Origin: Azolla pinnata
Taxonomy: Eukaryota > Streptophyta > Polypodiopsida > Salviniales > Salviniaceae
Assembly (NCBI GenBank): GCA_037176905.1
Contig: JBBBWG010028323.1
Coordinates: forward strand, 1 to 30,344
Length of the DNA: 30,344 nt
Direction: 5' to 3'
The notes under the pieces are model-generated. The model ran no database searches. It was not told where the DNA came from and saw nothing but the letters and a program-made list of their open reading frames with translations. The position numbers were made by a program, and so were the translations under genes. Below, one piece after another: positions 21,401 to 30,344 of this stretch (position 1 is the first letter of the stretch; every line of letters begins with the position of its first letter).

Positions 21401-24400
21401 ATCCTTGTTCACAAACTTTAGCTTTTGACAATATTCACTTTATCTGCAGAATTTCCTCCAGATAAAGATCATTATGATTTTACATCTTTGGGTAAGTGGT
21501 TATAATAAACACTTTCGTTTGTTGTGGATGATTTTGAATTTGACTAAAACAGATGAGATCGAAACTTGAATGACCTCCAAATCACAAATGAAGAATATTA
21601 AACTATTATCTAAATGAATATACTGATACATGAAAAGAAAAATCAAATATTTTTAGTTATAGATGTAACATTGATGCTCACCCTAAGACTAGAAAGTTTA
21701 AACATCACATGTGACCATTCCGACATTGTTCAGAAAATGGTATATCCCGTCATCCCATTATGATCATGTTGATGCTTCAAGAAGAATCATTGAAAATTTA
21801 TTAAATAAAATTAGGACAGTGACACCTTTATGAAGGAGTTGCCCATTGAGAAAACCATAGTCTTTAATTTGATTGTGACAAATCATTCAACAATGAGATG
21901 GAAAATTGAGCATTGAAATCGAGACAGGCATATATTGTTAAGGCACATGCAAGCTATCTAGTGAATGCTAGAATGTTACAGGCTAGTGAAGAAAATATTA
22001 TTTAGATTGCCTTTTTTCAAGCAACTTTAGTAATTCCTTGTCTCTATCATAAACTGATTGTATGAGGGTACGTCTCTTTTTCTTATACATTTTAAAATTT
22101 TCTCTAATTGCCTGTAGTAAGAGAACTGGATGTTCCGGGTGTGATAGCTGATCGTAAAGTGTACCCTTTCGAATTCCAAGCTGTTGAAATGTCACATGAT
22201 TCCTACTACGGGGCTCATGTTAAGCTGAGGTATGAATGTTTGTCTTTAAACTGTCCTGTGGGTCTTTATTGCCTAAGCAATGACCATGAATACTATCATT
22301 GATATAGTTACTTAGAATAGGGGTGTATTTCATGCAGAAAAGAAAACTCTTTTATGATGTTTCTGAGTTCATAAAATATTACCATAATGCCCCTGCATTG
22401 TTTCAAAATTTCACAACCTTCAAACAAATAGGTTATCTTTCTTACAGAAAATATCCCCACACACGGAATTTAATTGCCAAATTTACAGGCCATTTTCTCT
22501 ATGAATATAAAGCTGGATTTGAACTACAGAAAAGATACAGATGGAATAGACTCGGTGCATATTGCCTAGAAAACTCATTTATAGTTCTCAATTTCATTGC
22601 AGAAACCAACCAGAGGTGATTCTCAGTTTTCAGACACCCGATTAACAAATCAAGAAAAAACAAACGATTCTTGGAAAAAATTCCTCCATGCTTCTCAATT
22701 TCATTGCAGAATCCTGTAGGGGTAAATATGGACATTCTGGTAATTTTGAAAGATGCAGGGATATTTTGGTAATTATGTAAGACTTCACAGTAGAAAGAAG
22801 TTTCAAATGTATATCAGTACACAAAATTCTTATAGCATGCCGTTATGTAATTTTGACAATAGGTACATATTGAGGGTCATAGTTGGTCGGAGTTTTCCAT
22901 TCAACCTAGTAGCAACCGATGAGTTTTTGGTAAGTTACATACATTTTATGCATGCATTCATCTCGATCTACATACCATGTTAGGATAATAAATCTGACAA
23001 TCTTTCCCTTCTATGATCCAGGTTTGCAACTTTTCACCAGCTCCAGAATTACTGAATAACATTAAGGCAAGCATTCATTTTTGCATGCAATGTGATGCTA
23101 CATTTCCAAGTTTCTAGCGGCTATTGGTGCTTCATATGTCATAATAATGATTATCTAAGTGTTAATACATGCTACATTTTTTTAACTTTTGAGAGCCTAT
23201 TGTTTATCCCTAACTGGTTTATGGATGCTGATTAGAAACAAAGAGAATTGAAAGAAAATAAAGAGAAGCACAATGGAATGGAGGATTCAAATATCAAGAA
23301 CTCCGTTTTTTCAGTAGAACATAATGCAGTTGAAACAAAGTTTCATGCATGTATGTATGTACAGATGTGCATATCAAGTTTCCGTTTTGGTTGTACCCAA
23401 AACAGGGGGGGTAGTGCTATTGATACTTATACCATGAGATTAGAACCAATCTTACCTTATTCAGACAGGGAGTAGTGCTTTTGATACTTATACCATGTGA
23501 TTAGAACCTCTCGATCTTCACGACAACTTACATGCCAATCCTAACCATCTCCCCCAATCCATTAGATATCATTTCTGATAGTGTACTTGCCAATTCTGGG
23601 ATCTCTACCAAGTCCATTAGATCTCATTTCTTAATAGTTTACTTGTGTGGGATCTCTCCCACATCCACGAGGTAATCATGTCCTAATAGCTGCCTGAAAA
23701 AGAATAGGAAACTTGAAAGGAACAGAAGAAACGGAAAGAGAAAAAGAACGAAAGAAAAAAAGAAGAGAGGGAAAAAAATCAGAAAAAGAAAAAGGAAAAA
23801 AAAAGGAAAGGAAAAGAAAAAGAATAAAGAGATCGAGTATTGGACAGGTGGAAGTTGGGATTGATGATTGCCTGCAAATCGAGTTTGAGTATGATAAGAA
23901 CAAGTAAGCAAATGTAGTGTACCTGTTTTTATGTGTAGTTCAGTCCTGATGTACCCTCATTTCAATACATCTTCTTCAAATTGGTGTGTTCTTCTCTTGT
24001 AGATATCATCTCAATGATGTGATTATTGGCAAGATATATTTCCGTCTAGTTCGCATCAAGATCAAGCACATGGACCTTGAGATTAGGCGGCGGGAATCCA
24101 CAGGTTCTGGCTCGAATCGATACGTGGATGTTGGGACAATCGCGAAATATGAGCTTATGGATGGTGCACCAGCTCGTGGTGAGATCGTTCATCCTTTCTA
24201 TTTTCTCTTCAAATATTTTTGCACCATTATCTTTAAAAACTTTTGATTGGCTATTCCATGCAATGCGTAAATAAAGAACAACAAAAACAAAGAAGGATAT
24301 ATTAACATCTTCTAAGGGCCTTTCTAAAATTTGTGCTATTATCTTGAAAACTATTTTGTCTGCCTATTCCATACAAAGGAAGGGTATATCCCAATGTCTT

Positions 24401-24612
24401 CTAATACACAGCCTTCTAATGCAGGGGAATCGATACCTGTTCGGCTCTTCCTGAATCATTGCAAGAATCTGACACCCACGTATCTCAACGTCCACAACAA
24501 GTTCAGTGTGAAGTATTTCCTCAATCTCGTGCTTGTGGATGAGGAAGACCGAAGGTATTTCAAGCAACAAGAGGTTACATTGTATCGATCAGAGAATTCC
24601 ATGGAAACTTAG
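18428..24612 (+). CDS. VPS26: VPS26, retromer core subunit, 301 aa
   Basis: Coding exons: 18428-18430 (ATG alone), 19225-19293, 19390-19464, 19542-19614, 21450-21491, 22118-22229, 22863-22929, 23022-23066, 23848-23903, 24003-24178, 24425-24612. They total 302 codons with TAG, the normal VPS26 length. VPS26 has an arrestin-like two-lobe fold and joins VPS35 and VPS29 in retromer, which retrieves cargo from endosomes. Landmarks: LLPGAFK at the N-terminus, GVKIELVGQI, YDFTSLVRELDVPG, YPFEFQAVEM, then [64 protein letters not shown] and NKFSVKYFLNLVLVDEEDRRYFKQQE. The stretch 115-160 (GRSFPFNLVATDEF, NFSPAPELLNN) differs much from typical VPS26, though its length is kept. The intron after 23066 has a GC donor. 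It is the VPS26A/B type, not VPS26C. Confidence 0.93.
18570..18850. repeat. About 137-bp tandem duplication in VPS26 intron
   Basis: GTAGTTATGATTAG(A/G)TAACAG through CCATAGTCAAGAAACTATCA and TTGTGTACTAAT occurs twice, with starts near 18570 and 18707. The second copy carries a few extra bases (an ATTTGAA doubling). It lies within the 794-nt intron between the ATG-only exon and the next exon. Confidence 0.9.
19615..21449 (+). other. VPS26 intron of 1,835 nt
   Basis: This is the longest visible VPS26 intron; it starts GTATGC and ends TTTATCTGCAG. Near 19950 there is CTATATATAAACCCC, a TATA-like element followed by CAATTGGGGG, in a stretch less AT-rich than its surroundings (about 19780-20110). 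This could be a remnant of an inserted element, but no terminal repeats or coding domains were found. The rest shows nothing recognisable. Confidence 0.5.
23411..23520. repeat. 61-bp tandem duplication in the VPS26 GC-AG intron
   Basis: GTAGTGCT(A/T)TTGATACTTA...ACCATG.GATTAGAACC occurs at 23411 and 23472. Directly after it, related stretches TCCATTAGAT.TCATTTCT recur near 23560 and 23611. Together they suggest a locally duplicated or inserted segment. Confidence 0.75.
23700..23835. repeat. Polypurine tract (GAAAA/GGAAAA-rich) near an intron 3' end
   Basis: About 130 bases are almost only A and G on the + strand. The tract ends some 12 bases before the acceptor at 23847, where a pyrimidine tract would be expected. 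Confidence 0.9.
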
Positions 24613-25706
24613 ATGGCATGCTTACTCCAAACATATATCTATATATCTTTCTCTATATATATATGTATGATCGACACAGAGCCATGCTATCTAATGGAGC
24701 TTGGGAGCTTTTTCTTTCATTTTGCATCGTTTAAATGGCACTGAAGCTTTGTGTGTGTGTTTGCGGTCTCTTCTTCGACGCTTCCAATGTTTTACTAAGC
24801 CTTGTAATATAAAATCGCAAAGGATTTCTAAAGTTCCTTGTATATCCATCCAATCTGCATGTTTTTCTCGTTGTTGCAGTGTCTCGAGTCCTTCATGGAA
24901 TGATTTCCTTTGGTTGAAGTTGTGCCCAATTCTGATTTTCCGTGGATTCAAAGCATCGTGCAAGTGATGAGGTCGACAAAATGGGTAAAATTCTGGAATG
25001 TTTATTTGAAGTGAAGGTAGGTATAGATGTTTGTAATGTTTGTACTTCAGAACTTTCTTGGACCCTATTGGAAACTACCCATTGATCATCTTGTTCAGCG
25101 GAAACAATGCATGCTCGATGATCTGTTCTATAATGGCAGCTTGACCGACGCTTGCAGATTATACCATTCGAAGCGAATTATCAATCGATTGAATCAATTG
25201 GCAAATGAACAGATCGATTAATCGATAGAACAACTGAGCAATCAAAACTGCGATATGTCTGTCACATACTGATCGGAGCTGTTCTCTAGCTCTCTTTTAC
25301 TCATCTGTTTTTCTTTTACCAGAGTCGGTCTTGTCCATCCGGATATTTGCCAATCTGACTCGCAGATTACCCCCCAATACTATATTTCTGCAGTTCTCTG
25401 CATCAAAAGATACACCGATCAGAGTATCATCTTCGAAGACCTAGGAGACCAAACAATATATACATTTGGTTGCGAGCAGCGATCCTCTCGATGCCCCGAT
25501 CGGCAGTTAAAACCCTAAACCGGTTAAAAACCCTGTTCTGAGCTACATAACATTACACGCTAACCACCGACACACATAATATATATCTCCCAAAAATCTT
25601 TAGGGCTCGATTCCACGACGAAGAAATTTGTATTTGTTCTGTTGATTCTTCTTGCAAAAAAAAATCTGGAGACATCACAAAGGGTTCAATTTCCTTGGAA
25701 GAAAAA
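24613..25706. other. Intergenic region between VPS26 and the minisatellite
   Basis: It starts with TA/TC-rich sequence (24640-24670), probably VPS26 3' UTR. The frame 25027-25221 (64 aa) has no recognisable family, and its codons give no support. AAACCCTAA at 25510-25518 is a telo-box in a segment with two similar TTAAAACCCT words. ATAATATATATC near 25577 is TATA-like. Confidence 0.5.
25510..25518 (+). promoter_or_regulatory. Telo-box far upstream of the repeat-motif gene
   Basis: AAACCCTAA lies about 880 bases before the ATG at 26394. It is inside a short AACCGGTT-containing segment. Function is inferred only from the motif. Confidence 0.3.
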
Positions 25707-26126
25707 CTCGTTCTCTTCGAATTCTGGCAAAAATCAGAGCCCAAAAAAACTTGTTCTCGTCTGATTCTGGCAAAAATCAGAGCCCAAAAAAACTTGTTCT
25801 CTTCTGATTCTAGCAAAAATCAGAGCCCAAAAAAACTTGTTCTCTTCCGATTCTGGAAAAATTCAGAGCCCAAAAAAACTTGTTCTCTTCTGATTCATCA
25901 GAGCCCAAATTATCTTGTTCTCTTCTGATTTTAGCAAAAATCAGGGCCCAAAAAAACTTGTTCTCTTCTGATTCTAGCAAAAATCAGAGCCCAAAAAAAC
26001 TTGTTCACTTCTGATTCTGGCAAAAATCAGAGCCCAGAAACACTTGTTCTCTTCTGATTCTGGCAAAAATCAGAGCCCAAAAAAACTTGTTCTCTTCTGA
26101 TTCTGGCAAAAATCAGAGCCCAAAAA
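25707..26126. repeat. Ten-copy 43-bp minisatellite of hairpin-forming units
   Basis: Units start CTTGTTCTCTTCTGATTC and end CAGAGCCCAAAAAAA. Starts: 25707, 25750, 25793, 25836, 25879, 25914, 25957, 26000, 26043, 26086. The period is exactly 43 except the fifth unit, which is 35 bases because of an 8-base loss. Most units contain TCTGATT and AATCAGA separated by eight bases, a perfect 7-bp inverted repeat. The array lies in the 5' flank of the gene starting at 26394. It keeps frames open on both strands, but the 43-base period is not a multiple of three, so coding is not supported. Confidence 0.97.
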
Positions 26127-26159
26127 CAGAAGAACAAACAAAGACCCATTTTTCAAAAT

Positions 26160-26276
26160 CCTCTTCTTCTTTCTTCTTTCTTCTTCTTCTTCTTCTTCTT
26201 TCTTTCTTTCTTTCGTCTTCTTCTTTCTTCTTCTTCTTCCAACGGCTTTCCTTCTTCTTCTTCTTCTTCTTCCTGC
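26160..26276. repeat. TTC/CTT polypyrimidine tract
   Basis: An almost pure pyrimidine run of CTT/TTC/TTTC units with one short break at 26238-26245 (CCAACGGC). It sits between the 43-bp array and the ATG at 26394, probably in promoter or 5' UTR; such tracts are common in plant 5' UTRs. Confidence 0.9.
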
Positions 26277-26291
26277 TCCCCTGTGCTCTGC

Positions 26292-26381
26292 AGATTCTCT
26301 GTCTGTTCCTTCCTCTTGGCATCTCCATAGCCAGATAGATTCTCTGTCTGTTCCTTCCGCTTGGCATCTCCATAGCCGACA
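26292..26381. repeat. 45-bp direct duplication just before the repeat-motif gene
   Basis: AGATTCTCTGTCTGTTCCTT through CTTGGCATCTCCATAGCC occurs at 26292 and 26337, with one internal difference (CTTCCTC versus CTTCCGC). The second copy ends 13 bases before the ATG at 26394. The near identity points to a recent duplication, probably in the 5' UTR. Confidence 0.95.
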
Positions 26382-26393
26382 GAACAAGCCCAA

Positions 26394-29300
26394 ATGGGCA
26401 CCAGGAACAGCCACGATGATGATGATGATGGTGGTGATGGTGATGACGACCCTCTGCGACCTCTGCACCAGGCGCATTCTACCCTAGCTCGCATGATGGC
26501 TCAGGTACCTTCTCTCTCTCTCTCTCTCTCCCTTTTCCCGTTTCTTCCTGCTCCTTGGTTCTGATTCTCCACAGATTTCCCCTCTTCTTCCCCTGCTCTT
26601 TCCAATGGGGTGCGCCTCATCTGAAAGCTCCAGAAGTAGAATCGTTTCCATCGGGAACGGATTAGGGTTCGTCCCACGCCTCCCTCTCCCACTGACAGTG
26701 TTTGTCTCGAAGGAAAAGGGGGAAAGTAGGGGGTTTCATGGAGAATCAAACTTCTTCTTTTGGACCACTTCCGTCAGAAAAATAGTCTCTCTCTGAGTTC
26801 GGATCGACTACGGTTCCATAATCCTGTTTTGATGAGCAGAGATTCTTAACCCTTCCGTTCGTCTTGTACACAGGTTGATCATCTGGTATTGAAAGCCCAC
26901 AAAATGGGAATGGATGGCCGGAGAATGCAGGGCCTTGATGTGAAGGCTTTGTCCAAGTTCCTGTCAGATATGGCATCATCTCTACAGGTTTTCCTCCGAT
27001 TTCCTGTTTCATTGATCCTTTTCATGAGCATTAGAGAAGTATCTACATGGAAATGTGCATTCCTTCGAGTGGTTTCCTTAACCTTCCGAAAATTCCACTG
27101 AATTTCATTTGTTTCCTGACATACCCTTCGGGCAAGTCCCAAATTGGGGAAGTTACATGCGCGCTTTGATCCCCCTCTTCCCTCTGTTTGGGGGTGCATA
27201 TATATGTAGATTGCAGGGAAATAGGAGAAATAGCAACACCATAGTGGCAATTTCTGAAGTGGCATGAGTATCCATGTAGGAGAAATTCCTACATATTTTT
27301 GTTTTTCTGAAGTTTTGGAATGCATTTTTAGAGGCCAAAAACTCCCTTTTGGGGAGCAGACTGAAGAATGGGGTTTTTTTTTTTCTTTCTCTCTGATGAG
27401 GCTACGCATAGTGCAGGGGTGGGTTCCTCAGTTGGAGATGGCTACAAGAACAGAGGAATCAATGGTTGAGGAACATGTGAAAGAAGAAAAGCACATGGAT
27501 TTGATATCACCATTGCTGGAGGATGAGGCGAGTGGACGGGTAATCACAGAGCAGTGCCACAAGGGGATCGAGGCCTTCGATGTCGATCATGGTACGTGTC
27601 CAGTTGAAGAACGAAACGGTGAAGAAAGCGATGAACACGAACAGCAAGATTGCATTCTCAGTAACTCGCCATTGGTACCGTATCTTGATAGGGTACAGTT
27701 TTTCATGCTTACTCCTATGGCAAAATGCAAGAAGGCATTGTCGGAGCCTTCACGGAAAGTCGTGGCCAAGGGCAGAGGAACCATACCTTATCCTGGTGAT
27801 GAATCTTCATGGAACTTACCTAAAGGTAGCATCCCTCATGCATATACCTCTGTAAAGGATAATGGAAACAGCTCGACATATCTACTGCCATCACCTATCA
27901 ATGACGCCAAGCAGCAGTTCATATGTCAAAGTAGTTCCGCGGAATGCTCTCCCAACATCTTTGAAGGCCACAGTCTTTGTTCAGATCTTTCATCCGTGCT
28001 CCTCCTAACTCCCCGAATCATCAGAACTCCATTGTATAGGCAATTAAGCGGAGATAGTGCAATATCAGATTCACCCCTGCATATATGTGAAGCATTTCCT
28101 GAACAAGAGTTTCCTGTGGGGGTGCTTCCCTTCACCCCAGAAAACCCAACACATCCGGCGCATGCTATGGAGAATGCTAATACCCCTTTACCTCCACAGA
28201 GCTTAGTCAAGCGATATTCGAACTTCTTTATCTTGGACTCATCGTGCAAGAAAATGGCGTTAAATCGTTCGGGAGCCATCGCGATTTCTGATTCAAGATT
28301 CAGCTTTGAGGAGAATGCCTCAGGAACCCTATTGGAGGATACGCCCGTGAATTCTCATCAGAAATGTATCTTCAAGAAGGGAACGCCTTATCCTCATCGA
28401 AGTTTACTGAAAAAATACTCAGATGACTTTGGAGATGGAGGGGAGTTTGCTGATTCAATATGTGAACTAAGCGGGCCAGCGTCCTTAGAAACCCCAGCTT
28501 TGTCTCTTAGTTCACATTCGAGCAAGGGTATGGAGCTGGTGATATCAGAAGATGTATCTCCATCTTCCGACTCTGCTACTCCAATACGTGTGAAGCATCA
28601 AGCCAATCATGCTACTCCCTTGCCTCCTCAAAGCTTAGTAAAGAGGTACGCGAATATCCTTGGATCCAGTGACAAGTCCAAAAATCCATCGTCGAAATTG
28701 CCGTGCTCTCTTAATGCGAACAAAACTGAGAACTTGGTGCCCCAATCTTTTGTCCTGAAAGAGACAAAGTCCTCATGCACAGACGCCACTCCGTCAGAAC
28801 AATGCCTTCAATCTTCAGCTTCTGGTGGTTTCGAGATGGCTACACCATTGCCCCCTCAAAGCTTGATGAAACGGTATTCTCAATTTCTATGTGGTGAGGA
28901 AGAATCGACTGATTTAGCAACACCCCTCACCCCTATGCTTGCTATTTCACCACCCAAGACTTGTGTATTAATGAGGCCCAGTCAAACCAATGGTACGACA
29001 AATCTGAAACAAAGTCTCAGCCAAGGTGACCGAGGATGCATTAAACATGGAACCCCTTTCCGAACACCAGGTGAGATTATGCTTACTACTGTCTGCCTAA
29101 CTATGACAATTTTATAAGATCAGCAATATTCACATCTTTAGAAGTTAGAATGACTCCTAGTGGTCATTGCATTGAGCGTTAACCTACCTCGATGAATCCA
29201 TCTCTACAACTTGTCTGGATTCCATTATGACCATTGTTGATAATGTTAAGTGAAGGAGCCACTAAATGACTAGAAATAGGTTTGTTTCTTGATGGTTGCA

Positions 29301-30017
29301 GACTTCATTGAGCTGATTCTGGGCTTTATGTGATGCATCCTGTGTTCTTTGAAAATGTATTTTTGTCATCAATCCTACCTGTATGCCTACAAATTCCTTT
29401 CTAGAAACCATACCGATACATCTAGGTTTAACCCGCCTTGCTGAGTCTGCGCCTAGTAATGTTTTGTGTTTGTTTTTGACACCATATTACTTCACGCTGA
29501 ACTTTTCTTTGGGGGTTTTGACACTACAGGACTCGAAGGGAAAAACTTTGGTGACCATGCATTCTATGAAGACATGGACTTGACAAATTTCAAGAAACCC
29601 AATCAGCACCTCCAAAATCCCTTCCAAACTACCAGGGTGATGACCCCATCATCAGCCATGCAACTATTAACTGTAAAGAAGCCTTCTTCCATCAAAAGGA
29701 CACCCTTGGTAGACCTACAATTTTCAACAATAAAGAAACCAGGGGCTCCTTTACCGGGTGAGCAAACATTGAAGAGAGAGTTATGGAGCAGGATGGAAGC
29801 AGAGTTCTCTAGTATGGAAAATGTATGCAAATCCTTGTTTACAGAAGCGTTACCGCTACCAGCTCCACCAAAGTATGGTCAGATACACCAGTCTGATACT
29901 GAAAACAGGAATCCTAACTCCAAGCCTAAAACAAGAACTGTGAAGCCAGCTACCGGAAAGCCTTTACTTGCACGAAAGGTCCAACAGAGACAAAGATCAA
30001 CAAACAAAGCTTGCTGA
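26394..30017 (+). CDS. Unrecognised 788-aa protein with four TPLPPQSLVKRYS-type repeats
   Basis: Exons 26394-26504, 26874-26987, 27417-29070 and 29530-30017 join in phase to 789 codons with TGA. The N-terminus has an acidic run (HDDDDDGGDGDDD). It is followed by a predicted helical stretch, about 38-82 (VDHLVLKAHKMGMDGRR through SKFLSDMASSLQGWVPQLE). Then comes a long, probably disordered Ser/Thr-Pro-rich part with four repeats: NTPLPPQSLVKRYSN (330-344), GTPYPHRSLLKKYSD (397-411), ATPLPPQSLVKRYAN (474-488) and ATPLPPQSLMKRYSQ (550-564). GTPFRTPG lies at 620-627. The C-terminal part has KRTPLVDL and LPGEQTLKRELWSRMEAEF, then a basic tail. No catalytic domain, signal peptide or membrane segment is seen. 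Many TP sites with basic residues make a cell-cycle-kinase substrate or a microtubule or kinetochore-associated protein possible, but this is inference. The start is the first ATG of a well-joined frame; an upstream start is not excluded. Confidence 0.82.
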
Positions 30018-30344
30018 GAATTTCTTTTGTAACTCTTGTTGCAAATCATTATGTTGTGACTTCTTCTGTACCCTGATACTTATGCTTGCAAGTGGACAAA
30101 CCTTGTGATGGGAGAAGCTTCAATGATGTGTGAAATACTTTATGTTGTAAATAGTATCCAAGTTTGCCTTCATACTAGGAAAAGCATTATATGTAGGCCT
30201 GGCTCAATGTATTCCTATCTAGCATTATTTTAGTGTCAGAGACGGAAATAATGAGCAAGAATTTCATTAGTCAGTTAATTAGAAATTCATGTAGTCACAA
30301 GACCAGCATTAAGCAGGTCACAAGTGAAATGAAGTTCAACCTTA
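30018..30344 (+). other. 3' flank of the repeat-motif gene
   Basis: AT-rich sequence with TTGTAA and TGTAAATAG words (about 30030 and 30146) of the kind found in plant 3' UTRs. No further gene starts before the window ends. Confidence 0.5.

Noticed and set aside
23638-23660. TCCCACATCC resembling a plant snRNA upstream element
   Set aside because: No TATA box at the expected distance and no snRNA-like sequence follows; it lies inside a VPS26 intron.
23713-23907. Lys/Glu-rich frame through the polypurine tract running into VIDDCLQ-like sequence
   Set aside because: The family-matching part begins after the acceptor at 23847; the upstream part is simple repeat in the intron.
25027-25221. 64-aa open frame downstream of VPS26
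   Set aside because: No recognisable domain, no splice partners found, and chance length for this region.
25695-25928. Open frames across the 43-bp array as a repetitive protein
   Set aside because: The period is not a multiple of three, frames change between units, and both strands are equally open because of low complexity.
26070-26494. Minus-strand Arg/Lys/Glu-rich open frames
   Set aside because: They are the complement of the TTC/CTT tract and overlap exon 1 of the + strand gene.
27264-29117. Single 617-aa open frame beginning at 27264 as a stand-alone gene
   Set aside because: Its first 51 residues are read from an intron; the acceptor at 27416 and two upstream exons in phase give a better product, and its last residues run past the donor at 29070.

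Overview
The window is nuclear DNA from a streptophyte plant (land plant or close algal relative). All five genes are intron-rich, with GT-AG splice sites, introns of about 70 to 1,900 bases and AT-rich non-coding DNA. Their products match plant families: a SYP61-type Qc-SNARE, a plant DUF676 serine esterase, a plant TRAF-type zinc-finger protein and the retromer subunit VPS26. The species cannot be fixed from sequence alone. Exons were assembled by hand from reading phase, splice sites and family similarity; no alignment could be run.

Layout, all genes on the + strand, head to tail. (1) 1-2316: 3' part of a SYP61-like SNARE gene whose N-terminal exons lie outside the window. (2) 2317-4411: intergenic DNA ending in a GC-richer 5' region with a tandem duplication that carries TTAGGG-type hexamer arrays. 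(3) 4412-9158: an 11-exon DUF676 esterase of 391 aa. (4) 10396/10492-15931: a five-exon, five-finger TRAF-type zinc-finger protein of 195 aa with a C-terminal membrane anchor and a possible 32-residue microsatellite-encoded N-terminal extension. (5) about 17470-24612: VPS26, 301 aa, whose first coding exon holds only the ATG and which contains one GC-AG intron. (6) 25707-26126: a ten-copy 43-bp minisatellite of small hairpins. (7) 26394-30017: a four-exon, 788-aa unrecognised protein with four copies of a TPLPPQSLVKRYS-like motif.

Two genes serve the same membrane system: SYP61 (fusion at the trans-Golgi network/early endosome) and VPS26 (retromer sorting from endosomes). The others have no obvious link to them. 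Several 5' regions share GCGTTTT/AAAACGC runs and telo-box motifs (AAACCCTAA), which suggests shared promoter architecture. No prokaryotic-type system, CRISPR array, rRNA or tRNA was seen. The best candidates for something undescribed are the repeat-motif protein at the right end, the hairpin minisatellite before it, and the telomere-like duplication at the esterase promoter.
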